A DNA stretch of 64,000 bases from Amphimallon solstitiale (Eukaryota; Arthropoda; Insecta; Coleoptera; Scarabaeidae): assembly GCA_963170755.1 (NCBI GenBank), contig OY720675.1, forward strand, positions 119,502,821 through 119,566,820. Direction: 5' to 3'. The position numbers and the translations under genes were made by a program. The notes beneath the pieces were generated by a model. It saw only the letters and a list, made by a program, of their open reading frames with translations, was not told the DNA's origin and did no database searches. Of this stretch, positions 36,210-46,769 are shown in pieces. Each line of letters begins with the position of its first letter. Positions within the stretch are counted from its first letter, which is position 1.

Positions 36210-36644
36210 ATGCAACCGCCGCCGCCCACTCCACAAACACCACAGGCACAGACAGGAAAATTTTTATATACAGATGCGAAAAACTATAAATTCATCCTTA
36301 ATGATACCAGTGCTCATCGAGTTGATTACGATCCTCAAAAAAAATATGCAGCTAGTAAAGGTACTAAATATACAACTATTATAAAACCTATAATACAAGG
36401 AAGACCGCCTGAAGTATGGTGGACTCGAACTTGGAAGACTGGTTTAGGGTTATCAAAAAAAATACCTAATCGAAAGACCGTTATACCTAAGCGTAAAATA
36501 GAATATAAGTACTGGGATGATGTAAATGAATTGTGTAATAAATTAAAATTACTAGTAGCATCGAAAAAGGCGGGACATACTGGGCATGGCAACGAGATAC
36601 TAGCAATACTTGAGGAACTAAAGGAGTCAAAAATAATTAAATAG
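36210..36644 (+). CDS. Polinton-associated hypothetical protein (144 aa)
   Basis: I start it at the ATG at 36210, which follows the acceptor at 36119 and begins MQPPPPTPQTPQ; the longer frame upstream lies across that acceptor. The protein has a Pro-rich start and a middle with basic patches. Its C-terminal helix region contains Y-W-D-D-x-N-E-L, L-x-L-L-V-A-S, A-G-x-T-G-H-x-N-E-I and I-L-E-E-L. I associate that C-terminal signature with short proteins encoded by arthropod Maverick/Polinton elements (memory of the family, not searched). It lies 83 bp before the next ORF and shares the strand with the integrase. The frame is intact. Role unknown, possibly virion or DNA-packaging related. Confidence 0.55.
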   Translation: MQPPPPTPQTPQAQTGKFLYTDAKNYKFILNDTSAHRVDYDPQKKYAASKGTKYTTIIKPIIQGRPPEVWWTRTWKTGLGLSKKIPNRKTVIPKRKIEYKYWDDVNELCNKLKLLVASKKAGHTGHGNEILAILEELKESKIIK

Positions 36645-36727
36645 TTATGTCAATGTGAATCTGAATAAATGCCTTACAAATATTGTTTTTTTAATAGTTA
36701 ACATATCGATGCTGATGATACGTAACG

Positions 36728-37183
36728 ATGACAATCGATAAATTTGGTAGACATATTCATAAACATATTGTCAAAAGACACTTAATGGAAGGAGATGTAG
36801 TGACAGACTTTCTCAGTCACCCTAAAGTTAAAGAGGTTTTGAAAATGTGTACTACAAGAATTTCTGCTCCCACGTCAGCTACACCAATGAAGCATATTCT
36901 GCAAATGTACAGTGATGGTTCTATTAGCCCCGTGGGTTTCTATAAAAGGAATTCAAATTCAAAAAGTATTTATTATATTAACAAATTATATAGTGGGCAG
37001 ATCATTGATGTTCATTATTCCAACGAGAAATTAGCAGAACTGCATATTGGTAGTAAAAAATTTAGTCCTACAAAACCAGTCACACTGGTAGAGGGAACAA
37101 AGTTAAGTTTGAAGTACATTGGCACCAAACCTGTAGCGAAAGAAACAGAAGCCGTTTTTGCGGAAGTAGTATTCGAAGGATAG
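36728..37183 (+). CDS. Polinton-associated hypothetical protein, beta-rich (151 aa)
   Basis: ATG at 36728; intact. The N-terminus reads M-T-I-D-K-F-G-R-H-I-H. The second half is a series of predicted short beta strands (S-P-V-G-F-Y, S-I-Y-Y-I-N-K-L, I-I-D-V-H-Y, L-S-L-K-Y-I-G, A-V-F-A-E-V-V-F). This is suggestive of a small jelly-roll or other virion-type beta protein, but that is inference. It is immediately followed by integrase sequence with no untranslated gap (the integrase-like frame opens at about 37187). Not recognised by name. Confidence 0.55.
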   Translation: MTIDKFGRHIHKHIVKRHLMEGDVVTDFLSHPKVKEVLKMCTTRISAPTSATPMKHILQMYSDGSISPVGFYKRNSNSKSIYYINKLYSGQIIDVHYSNEKLAELHIGSKKFSPTKPVTLVEGTKLSLKYIGTKPVAKETEAVFAEVVFEG

Positions 37184-37186
37184 GTC

Positions 37187-38100
37187 AACAATTAAAAGAG
37201 ATGTCGTTAACGAAATACACAGTCCCGCGCGGAGTAAGTTTTCTCGAAGACGAGTTATAATAGAAGGATTGCGAGATTTATTTCAAATCGATCTGGTTGG
37301 AATGATACCGTATGCGAAAGAAAATGATAATTTCAAATATATTTTTGTATGTATTAATACATTCTCGAAATTTGCTTGGGCCATTCCAATAAAAAACAAA
37401 ACGTCGAATGAAATGACAAGAGCCATGGAATCCATACTTTTAAAAGGGAAGTACAATATTCCCAAAAATCTGCAAAGCGATAATGGGAAGGAATTTTATA
37501 ATACACATTTTAGGAAACTCATGAATCATTATGATATTAATCACTACCTACTCCAAATTAAAAAGTTCCATTGTGGAACGTTTTAATAGAACACTTAAAA
37601 ACAAGATGTGGAAGGAATTTAGTTTCAATGGAAACTATCGCTGGATCGACATGTTGGAGAAATTAGTTGAAGATTATAATAACACTGTACATAGTACAAC
37701 GGGGTATAAACCTACTGCAGTTAATCAAAAAAATTCGAAAAATATTTTGAAAATGGTCTATAGTAATATTAAAGTTGCCGACGTAAGAATTCCAAAATTT
37801 AAAATTGGAGAACCTGTTCGCATCAGTAAACATAGACACGTATTCGCAAAAATGTAGACTCCTAATTGGTCAAACGAAATATTTACAGTAATAAAGGTTC
37901 AAAATACGAATCCTAGAACGTATCTATTGCAAGATTCGCAAAAACAAAATATTCTGGGTGGGTTTTATGAACCAGAATTGTTAAAAGTAAAGCATCCTGG
38001 CGTGTATCTAGTTGAAAAATTTTACGACGACAAAAGAATAAAATGGTTAGGTATGCCTGCTTCGCATAACTCGTGGATATTTAAAGATAATGTACTATGA
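37187..38100 (+). pseudogene. Polinton integrase (rve core plus chromodomain), frameshifted
   Basis: Retroviral-type DDE integrase of the Polinton kind. The reading starts with a short linker (F-S-R-R-R-V-I), then the core: first Asp in L-F-Q-I-D-L-V, second in L-Q-S-D-N-G-K-E-F-Y, and Glu in I-V-E-R-F-N-R-T. A 4-bp tandem duplication (ctac) around 37548-37555 shifts the frame between the second Asp and the Glu. A stop at 37855-37857 interrupts a C-terminal part that then shows N-x-R-T-Y-L-L-Q-D, F-Y-E-P-E-L-L and a chromodomain-like Y-L-V-E-K-x-x-x-x-x-x-x-K-W-L-G ending N-S-W-I. The N-terminal zinc-binding region is missing. All three catalytic residues remain, but the gene is inactive. Confidence 0.9.
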
Positions 38101-40311
38101 ATAGAATGGTGTAAAAAAACAACAATTCAAACAATGTTTTTTTATTTAATACATAATTATTACACACTGTCAAGGAGTATATAAATAAACACATGTGAAA
38201 GAGTACAATTACCTAAAAATATTTATTTCAAAGAACTTATTTCTAACACTAAGTTTTCTGCCCTGATAATTTCATTTATTTTATAATGACCCCACGCTAA
38301 AGTATTACTTTTATTAGGGAGAATGTATCGCTTATCATCCTTGGACGATAGGGCAACTTTATTTTTTAATTCAGTATACATTGTATGTAACTCAGATCGG
38401 AATATATACATTCTCCTCAAAATACTTGTATCAGCTTCCACCACATTCTTATAATCAGTAACAGATAAATTTTTCTGGATAACATATTTCTTCACACCCT
38501 TAGCAGTTTTTATCGTCTTATCAAGTAATTTAACGCAATAAACTTTAGCACCTGTTCCATAAAAACATTCGATAATGCTGCCGGCATATTCATCCATCAT
38601 TTTCCCTAGCATTGGTAAAGAGCGAGGTATTCCATGAATATTACCTTCAGTAAAATTCGATGTATCAAACATATTTAAATGTCCTTTTATATCATCATAT
38701 ACATAATAATTCGCTACACTTATAATGAGTGTGTGTACAATAAAGAAACCTCTGTTCCATACAAAGCTTTTAGAAAGTTATAGAAAAAATCATACATCAC
38801 CCTCTTAGCTAATTCTAATATTGTAAATCCTACATATATAGGTTTCACATATTCTACACGCACATGGGCCAATTCGATGGCTGTTAGGGATTCGCAAAAT
38901 ACCCTACAAGATTTAAAATTAGATTTTGCGATATACGCCTCAGCTCCAAGTTTTTTATGAATAGTTTCCTAAGGGATACTAATTTTATATTAACTCGATT
39001 TTCCACATTTTCCATGGTCTTTCCAAACACACTATTTACCATTAATTTATAGAATTGTTTGAAAAACACATTAGTGGCTTCATTTCGTTTTGCTGTATTA
39101 AAATCAATATATTTTTTTAACCAATTACTCTGTTTAAATCTAATCCCACGTCGTATTCCACATAATTTCAAACCATTATTTATACATTGTTTCAAAATTA
39201 GGTAATGTATAATATAATTCGATTTATCGAGAAGGGTTGGAATCAATTTACTATATTTCGAATTAGATGGAATAACGTGTTCTGGACAAAAAGGTAAGTC
39301 CTTGTGTACATCGTGGAGATATTCAGGATATTCTAAATCTACTTCGAAAACATATCCAATATCTGCATCTTCTTCCAAGTCTTGTATGTCAATTCTCCTA
39401 AGCTCTTCATCTGTTAACCATTGAAAATCGCCAATCGGTAAAGTAAACGTCATAGCGTAACCATATAAATTTGTCGCATCTAGGTATAAAATATATTTTT
39501 TACTTTCGGATAAATCAAATTCTGGTAAGTATCGATTATTTGCAATCTCTTTTCTTTTACAGCACATACTCACACCTCCACGTATACCCCTCTTAAAAAA
39601 ATGAAACATCTATATCTGTTAATAATTCCAAATTTATACCAGTCATACGTAGCATGGCGTCCCAGCTTAAGCCAGGTGAAGTAAAATAATGTGCTGGATC
39701 TAACTTGTAATTGCTCATACAAATATTTCGAAAATTTTCGAAAACATCGGTAAGTAGTAATACGTCTGACTGTATGTATAGATCGCTATATTGTCCCAGT
39801 GATTTACATTCGAATACATCCCACACTCTAATAGCTCTACGATAATCTTCATCACTTATCTCACTGTCGGAGAATATATCATAAAAACATTCTTTGTTAG
39901 GTAATTCTGGAAATGAGAGACTTTCATGAGAATTAACGTAGTTATATGGGAACACACCCTTCTGTCGTATTAATTCAAACTTTTCACCTAAATAATATCT
40001 TCTAACTTCTTTACATTGCTCATCATCTAAACAAGCTGATAGTTTTGCTAACGAAGAATTCATAAATCTAAATGAGTCTATAAACCTCAATTTGAAGAAC
40101 ACTTTTCTTTTCTTACCATTGCAATCAATTGTGTCTCCTACATGTATTCTTTTTGAAAACGATATATATTTTTCTTTATTTTGCGCAATAACATCAACTT
40201 CTTCTTTATCCAATGCTAGAACTTTTACAAACAAATGTGTATCATAATTCGATAAATTGTGAAATATAATAGGTATATATCGAGGTTATTGAGGGAGCGA
40301 GGGAATTGAGA

Positions 40312-41223
40312 ATGATGGCGGATGCAAGTAGTGATAAGTGTTTAAAATGCAAATTACATGTGAATCATCAAACAGAAAAAGTGTTAAAATGCGAAAAACT
40401 GTGCAAGAGTGTCCTTCATTACACCTGCAGCACCTACAAGCCGGCTGAGTTTAAATTCATAGAAGGTAACAGGAATATAAACTGGAAATGCGACGAATGC
40501 TTAAATGGCGGAAATGGAACGGAGGTGAGCGACATTCTTTCTTACATTAAACGATTGGAAACAGAAATACATACCTATGTAAAAATAGTAGAGTTATACT
40601 CACAAAAAGTAGATGCACATCTGGTTTCCGCGCCAGCAAAAGCTACTGTTTTAAAACAAACACTTACTAACACAGAAGCAACTAAAAATCAAGATAACAG
40701 AGACAACAATATTATGTCTAAGCCAACGACAAGGTCACAATCGTATACGAACACAGCAGACGTACATCTAAAAAGTAAAATAGATATAAAAACAAATCAA
40801 AATAAACCAATATCTCAAAAAAGTCAAAATATAAATAATCTCCAGAAAAATAGTGAGATACGCACAGAGAATACTGAAATTAATGTAAATAAAGAGAATT
40901 TCAGATATAAGATCATTAAAGGGAAAAAAGAAAACACCTCATTAAGTGCAGTAGAAGCAAGAAGGTGGATATTTGTTTCCAATCTAATTAAAAACACGAC
41001 AGAAAAAGATGTAACTGAATACTTACACGAAAACAAATTAACAACTATCGCATGCGAAAAATTAGATATAAGAAATAAAAATACATCGGCATTTAAAATT
41101 GCGATTAGTGTAGATTGTTATGAAAGGATGTTTGATCCCGAATTATGGCCAGTAAACGTTGTAGTAAAACAATACAAAAATTTTTCGAAAAGAGCCTCAC
41201 TATTTCAAAATACAGTAAATTAG
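40312..41223 (+). CDS. LINE ORF1 protein with PHD-like zinc finger (303 aa)
   Basis: Start at ATG 40312 (an adjacent ATG follows at 40315). Residues ~9-58 form a PHD/RING-type zinc-binding pattern: C-L-K-C, C-x-x-x-C, H-Y-T-C and W-K-C-D-E-C. A short coiled-coil-like helix follows (S-Y-I-K-R-L-E-T-E-I). Next is a Lys/Asn/Thr-rich low-complexity segment and, from about residue 220, a possible RRM-like fold (R-R-W-I-F-V-S-N-L, then F-K-I-A-I). ORF1 proteins of CR1/L2-type LINEs often carry such zinc fingers and bind their RNA. It overlaps ORF2 by 79 bp in another frame. No stops; intact. Confidence 0.82.
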   Translation: MMADASSDKCLKCKLHVNHQTEKVLKCEKLCKSVLHYTCSTYKPAEFKFIEGNRNINWKCDECLNGGNGTEVSDILSYIKRLETEIHTYVKIVELYSQKVDAHLVSAPAKATVLKQTLTNTEATKNQDNRDNNIMSKPTTRSQSYTNTADVHLKSKIDIKTNQNKPISQKSQNINNLQKNSEIRTENTEINVNKENFRYKIIKGKKENTSLSAVEARRWIFVSNLIKNTTEKDVTEYLHENKLTTIACEKLDIRNKNTSAFKIAISVDCYERMFDPELWPVNVVVKQYKNFSKRASLFQNTVN

Positions 41224-44036
41224 AGAAACCTAATGTAAATGTAGATGACAAAGTAAATGAATTTACGTTAGCGAATTATAATATTCAATCTATTCACAAC
41301 AAAACAGATGCTCTAAGTATAGCTCTAAAAAAACATAATATTAAATGCTTATGTGTCACAGAGCATTGGCTGACTCCAAGTAATATTCATACCTGTACGA
41401 TTGAAAATTTCAATGTAGCAGCTGCTTTCTGCAGAATGCAAGCTAAACATGACGGTACACTCACTTTGTTAAAAGAAAATTTAAAATTCACAGAAATTTC
41501 ACACATTAAATCACTCTCAGAAGAAACTCACATAGAAATGTGTGCAATAGAAATAATCAAAAATGATCTTATTATCATATGTATCTATAGGTCTCCTTTG
41601 GGAAATATTGATATATTTATTAAAAAATTGAATGAAGCAATGATGTGCGTAACAAATGGAACAGTTACCAAAACAATCATATTAGCAGGTGACTTCAACA
41701 TAAATTTCACAAAAACCACGAAAGAAAAGGAACAACTCACAGATTTATTGAGAACATATAATCTAAAATATCTGTTTAATGAACCGTCGAGAGTAACAAA
41801 TTCCACCTCATCATGTATAGATAATATTTTTACAAATCATGAGCAACAGGTTATAATGACGACACAAACAATTAACTTGCATCTCTCAGATCATCTAACA
41901 CAGATTGCTAGAACAAAAATTCTTCCTATTACACATAAAACAAAGATTCATGGGATGAGAACCAGACAAATAAATAACGACACAATATGTTTATTCAGAG
42001 AAAAGCTAGCCTCGCACTCTTGGTGTGATTGGGATCGATTTGCGGCAGATGAAGCTTTTGAAAAATTTCATAATACCTTCCTGTATTATTTTAACTTAAG
42101 TTTTCCCCAGAAAAAAAAAAGATTTAACACATTGAAATTTCAAAACAATGAAATATTTTGTAATCAGCGAATACAAGGAATGAGGAATCTCTTAGATGTC
42201 CTGAATACTGTGGTGAGCGTCAATAAGGATCATGATCTTTATCAGATATACAGAAGCTATAAAAGATATTACTTGGATGTGGTGCGAACAGAAAAGCAAA
42301 AAACTAATCAAAGGCATATACAAAACGCAGAAAATAAACAGAAAGCAATATGGACAGTAATTAAAAATGAAACTCGTCAGACAAATGGAACAATACACAT
42401 TCAAACCAAACTAACAGCAAATGATATGAATGACCACTTTGTGCAAATTGGAAATCAAATTATCAGCTCTACATCTACCATCGAGTCAATGAAACACGTA
42501 AAAAATCTTAATTTAAACAATACCAACTCGTTTTATTTTTCACCCATTGACGAAAATGAAGTCAAAAATGTTATTCAGTTTATTAAAAGTAAACACACGC
42601 GAGATATATACGACACCTCAACATATCTCTTAAAACAAATTACTAATGAAATCATAACGCCTCTGACCAAACTACTAAATAAGTGCGTAAATGAAGGAGT
42701 CTTTCCGAAACAACTAAAAAAATCTCGAGTAGTTCCAGTGTACAAAAAGGCGGATATAGATGATCCAAATAACTATCGTCCAATAGCGATATTACCCACA
42801 ATATCGAAAATATTTGAACAGGTGATTGCAAGAAGAATAACTAAATATCTAGATAAAAACGGCTACGTCACGGCTAGTCAACATGGATATAGAAGAAAGA
42901 GATCAACAACAACAGGGATTATGAACATTATACAATCAATCGTAAATGCATATGATGAGCAAAAGCAAATCCAGTTGACTTGCTGTGATTTGAGTAAGGC
43001 TTTCGACTTAGTCAATCATGAGGTTCTGTTACACAAACTACAACAATATGGTATTAGAGGCACTCCACATGATCTTTTAGTGTCCTATCTGAGGGATAGA
43101 GAGCAAGTTGTTGAACTCAATGGACAAACATCATCTTTAAAATCAACAAAGAATGGGGTACCACAGGGCTCAATCTTGGATCCCCTTCTGTTTATACTAT
43201 ATATCAATGACCTCCCGCAATGCTTAGCACCGATGGAATGTTGTTTATATGCGGATGACACTGCCTTTTTGGTGACTGCAAGAGATGAAGAAGAGTTGAA
43301 TGAACAGGCGAAGGACATTATGGAGAAAGCCAGGGAATGTTGCAATGGTCTACAACTAAATAAAGGGAAAACACAGCAACTTACTTTCTGTGCAAAAAAC
43401 CAACCTCCGAACGGCAACGTATGCTATCTGGGTCTGACGCTGGATAGTAGGCTTACTTGGGAGGATCATGTTTCCAGTCTGGCTGATAAACTTGCAAAGG
43501 CAACATACACAATAAGACGTATGAAAAGTGTTGCAACTCACGAAGCTGCAACAACGGCTTACTACTGCAACTTCCACTCTAAGATGAGCTACGGAGTCTT
43601 GGTATGGGGCAGCTTACCATCGGCAGAGAGAATATTTCAAATTCAGAAGAGGGCTGTTCGAGCGTTGTACAGTTTGGGACATCGGGATAGTTGCAGAAAA
43701 TATTTTGTAAAAGGGGCTATACTCACATTACCATCTATATATATATACAACTGCATTAAGTATGTCATTTTTAATGAGGATGAGTTTGCCGCAAATGGGG
43801 ACTCCCACCAGTACAATACACGAAACAGGGATAAACTGCGAACCCCTTATCACCGTGTGCAGACTGCCCAAAGATATGTGGACTACTGGGGCCCAAAGAT
43901 TTACAACAAAGTGAAGCACCTGCACACAATGAATGCTAGTACTTTCTTAAGTAAAATATTAAAACTTCTACTTACGAAAAGTTTTTATTCAATTAATGAA
44001 TATTTAAATGATAATTTTAATAATATACAATTTTAA
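41145..44036 (+). CDS. LINE ORF2: apurinic-type endonuclease plus reverse transcriptase (963 aa)
   Basis: Start at ATG 41145, inside ORF1. Residues ~35-260 form the endonuclease: N-Y-N-I-Q-S, V-T-E-H-W, I-Y-R-S-P, A-G-D-F-N-I-N and the terminal L-S-D-H, which are the metal and phosphate-binding positions of the exonuclease-endonuclease-phosphatase fold. Residues ~500-790 form the reverse transcriptase: Y-R-P-I-A-I-L, D-L-S-K-A-F-D (first Asp), G-V-P-Q-G-S-I-L-D-P-L-L-F, then Y-A-D-D-T-A-F (catalytic pair). The usual Gly in Q-G-S-x-L-G-P is Asp here, which may weaken activity. The C-terminal ~200 residues have the thumb and a tail with W-G-P-K-I-Y-N. No frameshift or stop over 2.9 kb points to recent insertion. 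Confidence 0.92.
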   Translation: MASKRCSKTIQKFFEKSLTISKYSKLEKPNVNVDDKVNEFTLANYNIQSIHNKTDALSIALKKHNIKCLCVTEHWLTPSNIHTCTIENFNVAAAFCRMQAKHDGTLTLLKENLKFTEISHIKSLSEETHIEMCAIEIIKNDLIIICIYRSPLGNIDIFIKKLNEAMMCVTNGTVTKTIILAGDFNINFTKTTKEKEQLTDLLRTYNLKYLFNEPSRVTNSTSSCIDNIFTNHEQQVIMTTQTINLHLSDHLTQIARTKILPITHKTKIHGMRTRQINNDTICLFREKLASHSWCDWDRFAADEAFEKFHNTFLYYFNLSFPQKKKRFNTLKFQNNEIFCNQRIQGMRNLLDVLNTVVSVNKDHDLYQIYRSYKRYYLDVVRTEKQKTNQRHIQNAENKQKAIWTVIKNETRQTNGTIHIQTKLTANDMNDHFVQIGNQIISSTSTIESMKHVKNLNLNNTNSFYFSPIDENEVKNVIQFIKSKHTRDIYDTSTYLLKQITNEIITPLTKLLNKCVNEGVFPKQLKKSRVVPVYKKADIDDPNNYRPIAILPTISKIFEQVIARRITKYLDKNGYVTASQHGYRRKRSTTTGIMNIIQSIVNAYDEQKQIQLTCCDLSKAFDLVNHEVLLHKLQQYGIRGTPHDLLVSYLRDREQVVELNGQTSSLKSTKNGVPQGSILDPLLFILYINDLPQCLAPMECCLYADDTAFLVTARDEEELNEQAKDIMEKARECCNGLQLNKGKTQQLTFCAKNQPPNGNVCYLGLTLDSRLTWEDHVSSLADKLAKATYTIRRMKSVATHEAATTAYYCNFHSKMSYGVLVWGSLPSAERIFQIQKRAVRALYSLGHRDSCRKYFVKGAILTLPSIYIYNCIKYVIFNEDEFAANGDSHQYNTRNRDKLRTPYHRVQTAQRYVDYWGPKIYNKVKHLHTMNASTFLSKILKLLLTKSFYSINEYLNDNFNNIQF

Positions 44037-44108
44037 TCTGTTTGTTTGTTACTGTATATATGTATATTTTGACCTTTCATGTAATGATTTTATTACACTG
44101 AATAAATA

Positions 44109-44110
<2 letters not shown>

Positions 44111-44145
<35 letters not shown>

Positions 44146-44149
44146 TATA
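44111..44149. repeat. (ATT)n 3' tail of the LINE
   Basis: About a dozen ATT units directly after an AATAAATA signal and directly before polB sequence; a simple-repeat tail instead of poly-A. Confidence 0.9.
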
Positions 44150-45259
44150 ATTTATATTGCACACCATATGTGCTGCACCTCGAAACAATCCAGTCATATG
44201 ATCATGATCACAAACCTTTTCTTCGTGTCCTTGTATTTCTTTGTCACAAATATGACACACTCTCGCCAGTTCATAGTTGACACGCTCTTCGGTAGTCAAA
44301 GGTCTCATCTGTACCTCTTTACTTAAATAATTTTGATATAAAAAAGTAACATCAGTTTCTAGCTCTCTAATAAAAGTCTTGGCTGCATTTTCACCACGAT
44401 ATAAATGCAATTTACTGAGATTATCATCAAAACTACATTTCACATAATAAGCAAAAGAATATGGTTCATGTTCGAAACATTTTACAGTGAAAGGTTTAGA
44501 TGGATCTGGCTGTGACGTGTTAATAGGTTCTAATACAGCCTCAAAATCAACATACACAATAAATGGAATTCTCAACTGCTTCTCAAATTTATCAAACTTT
44601 AATATGTATTCTGGTAATTGCTCACCATACTTGTTAATTTTTATTTCTGTTCCGGGAAATACTGCTTTAACCTGCTTACAGTCTTCATTTTCATGTCTAC
44701 GCAATTTATCTTCACTTGTAAAAAAAAGTTAAGTACCCTTCACAAATATATTTCTGATGACCAGAAAGCGATTTCTGTGATGAAATTAGTCGAGAAAAGT
44801 TCTTAATCCAGCAGTAGTGTAAATTTTCATTTTCGGAAACAAGTAATAAATTAATGTGAGTCATTCTTCTCTGCTTCGTAAAATGTAGAGGATCCACTAC
44901 ATCATCATGTAATTTAATATTATTTTTGAAACATTCCTCTATGCCGTACACATTTATAGATATATTATTTTTGTCTTCAAATTTAATAATGCCTTTTAAA
45001 TTTATAGGGAAAGTTAAATCGGTGAAATCGGCAACTGTATCATAATGTGGATATGAAGAAACTCTTTGTGGAAGACCTACTGGTTCCCTTAAACCTGAAG
45101 TAACAGCCCAAGCAAAGCAGGCATTGTCAGAATTGTGAATATTTATTACGGCCTTCTTTTTCTTTATTGTTGGTGGTAAATCTATATAACTTGAACCTCT
45201 CATAGGATTGTATTTGTTCATATTTACTTCCAAATACAAAATGTTGCTCAATGTCCATC

Positions 45260-45318
45260 CTAGAATGTTAATAAAAATTAATATGATAATAAGATTTAGC
45301 ATTAATACCTAAGTTTAC
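45260..45318 (-). other. 59-nt GT-AG intron in polB of element B
   Basis: On the minus strand, gtaaac...ttctag separates two parts that read in phase as polB. The downstream exon resumes at 45259. This size agrees with the other short introns in the window (55888-55945, 57235-57295). Confidence 0.85.
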
Positions 45319-45876
45319 CTGAATCGCGTTCCTGAAATTCACTCATTTGATTCATAATCTCATCAATATAATCAGTAAACAAGTCGCATAAATTACTTCC
45401 TTGCGTTATGATTTTATTCCGATTATTAAAAGATTTTATTTCAACATTTTCCTTGCTTAATAAGTAGTATAAACCATACAGTTCAAAATTCGCTTTTATA
45501 GAGGTATGTATATATAGAATACTATCCGTGCCACTACTTTCTCTCTGATATTATTTGCAAAATCTTCAACATCAGTATATGTAGTCGAGTTATCGGATAT
45601 TTGATAACTTACGATTCTGTCACCGAATGTTCCGACACTTTTCTTTACTCCATCATCAATTATTATTAAAGCCTTACTTCGATGTATAGCACTGCGAATA
45701 TGTGCAGTATAACAATTCTTCTCTACGTATATATCACATACTTCACATTTCATTAAATCTAATTTATTATCACCATCATCAATTCTTCTTCTCTTTCCTT
45801 TACATGAACCTGCCACATGACGAATTCTGTTATCGGCTCTTGAAAACTTTTTACAACAATAATCACATTCAAACAT

Positions 45877-46110
45877 TTTGAGTTACTATCCACGAACTAT
45901 ATATTTAAACGAAACAACACTTCAGTAGGTACAGACTTGAACTATTATTCGAATGAAAGAACTATCTTCTTATAAACCTCCCATCGCAGGTTACATTTCA
46001 AGCCCCCCACCCCACTCCCCCTACTTACGAATTTCATTAACTTATTTACATTAAACATTTTACATCTATTTACTTATATGTACATCTGACAATGCATATA
46101 ACTGATGTTC
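45877..46110. other. 5' flank of polB, possible outer end of element B
   Basis: A C-rich patch at 46000-46025. I could not find a match to the left side of element B that would define terminal inverted repeats. Confidence 0.4.
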
Positions 46111-46410
46111 TTAAAAGTCTTCAAAATTACAATAAACACTGTCCAAATTATCCAAATCATTCATTACAATGATTGTCTCCATGTCGAAGATATCATTCTC
46201 ATCATCATTATCCAAAACATATTCTTCTTCTTCTTCTTCTTCTTCTTCTTCATCCTCTTCAACCTCCTTTTCACTATCTTTTTCATCATCTTCTGTATCA
46301 TATTCATCAAAGATTAACATTGCAATTTCTTCTTCTATCGTTGGTGACAATGAACTTAATTTATCTATATCTAATCTACTTTGTTTTAGAAATGTGACGC
46401 ACATACTCAC
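46111..46410 (-). CDS. Acidic ORF, doubtful (99 aa)
   Basis: The ORF contains a run of 10 or more Glu encoded by a (CTT)n/(GAA)n microsatellite (46222-46250) embedded in other acidic sequence, with a hydrophobic heptad-like start. Outside the repeat it has normal amino-acid composition, so a real acidic gene fragment is possible. There is no homologue that I recognise and no neighbour in phase. Confidence 0.22.
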   Translation of the reverse strand: MSMCVTFLKQSRLDIDKLSSLSPTIEEEIAMLIFDEYDTEDDEKDSEKEVEEDEEEEEEEEEEYVLDNDDENDIFDMETIIVMNDLDNLDSVYCNFEDF

Positions 46411-46544
46411 TAAATGTTATCACTAGAACTGAATGATGATGTGAAAGAAAGAATATAATTATATATAGTCGCTAAACCCCACTTAGATATATAATATCCA
46501 TCTTCAGATATTACCCTTCCTACAACCTTATAGTTACATTGACT

Positions 46545-46765
46545 TGTCTGACCTTGACCTTGACGTGTCCTTGACATGACCCTGACGTCACCTTGACGTG
46601 ACCTTGGCGTGACCTTGACATGACCTCGACATGGCCTTGACATGACCTTGACGTGACCTTGGCGTGACCTTGACATGACCTTGGCATGGCCGTGACATGA
46701 CCTTGACATGACCTCGACATGACCTCGACATGACCTTGACATGACCTTGACATGACCTTGACCGT
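46545..46765. repeat. Minisatellite of ~12-bp units 'tgaccttgacat' (about 18 copies)
   Basis: A dense tandem array of tgacctTGACrtg-type units with C/T and A/G variants. Each TGACCTTGA is the complement of TCAAGGTCA, the extended half site bound by monomeric nuclear receptors such as FTZ-F1. Minus-strand ORFs of the S-R-S-C-Q-G-H-V type are by-products of the 12-bp period. Confidence 0.9.
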
Positions 46766-46769
46766 TCCA

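Larger units (their letters stand above)
40284..44149 (+). mobile_element. Non-LTR retrotransposon (LINE, CR1/L2/Jockey superclade), nearly full length
   Basis: A 3.87-kb insertion inside polB on the opposite strand. It has a short 5' leader, two overlapping ORFs and a 3' tail of (ATT)n. The flanking polB codons read in phase on both sides of the insertion, so it landed in polB with no large deletion. A long target-site duplication is not evident (at most a few bases such as 'tata'). Because the LINE is far better preserved than its host gene, it inserted after or during polB decay. Confidence 0.9.
38223..45876 (-). pseudogene. DNA polymerase B of element B (Polinton), split by a LINE
   Basis: Protein-primed family B polymerase, read from 45876 down to 38223. 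It has an N-terminal C2H2-like finger (F-E-C-D-Y-C-C-K-K-F-S-R) and a second Cys/His set (C-E-V-C-D ... H-I-R-S-A-I-H). A 59-nt GT-AG intron lies at 45260-45318, followed by D-N-A-C-F-A-W-A-V. The exonuclease D-F-E (V-Y-V-D-F-E-A-V, near 44556) and a C-H-I-C / H-D-H-M region come next, then F-H-N-L-S-N-Y-D at about 40250-40275 after the LINE. Then come polymerase motif A (L-Y-L-D-A-T-N-L-Y-G-Y-A-M) and motif B (K-x-x-x-N-S-V-F-G-K-T). Breaks: a frameshift near 45515, an extra base in a T8 run (44722-44729), the LINE, a shift at 39600, and a damaged motif C near 38715-38725 where Y-T-D-T-D-S is expected. Clearly a fossil. Confidence 0.92.

Noticed and set aside
46169..46426. Plus-strand Ser-rich and Leu-rich ORFs over the (CTT)n tract
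   Set aside because: Artefacts of the trinucleotide repeat; only the acidic minus-strand frame has normal flanking composition, and even that is doubtful.
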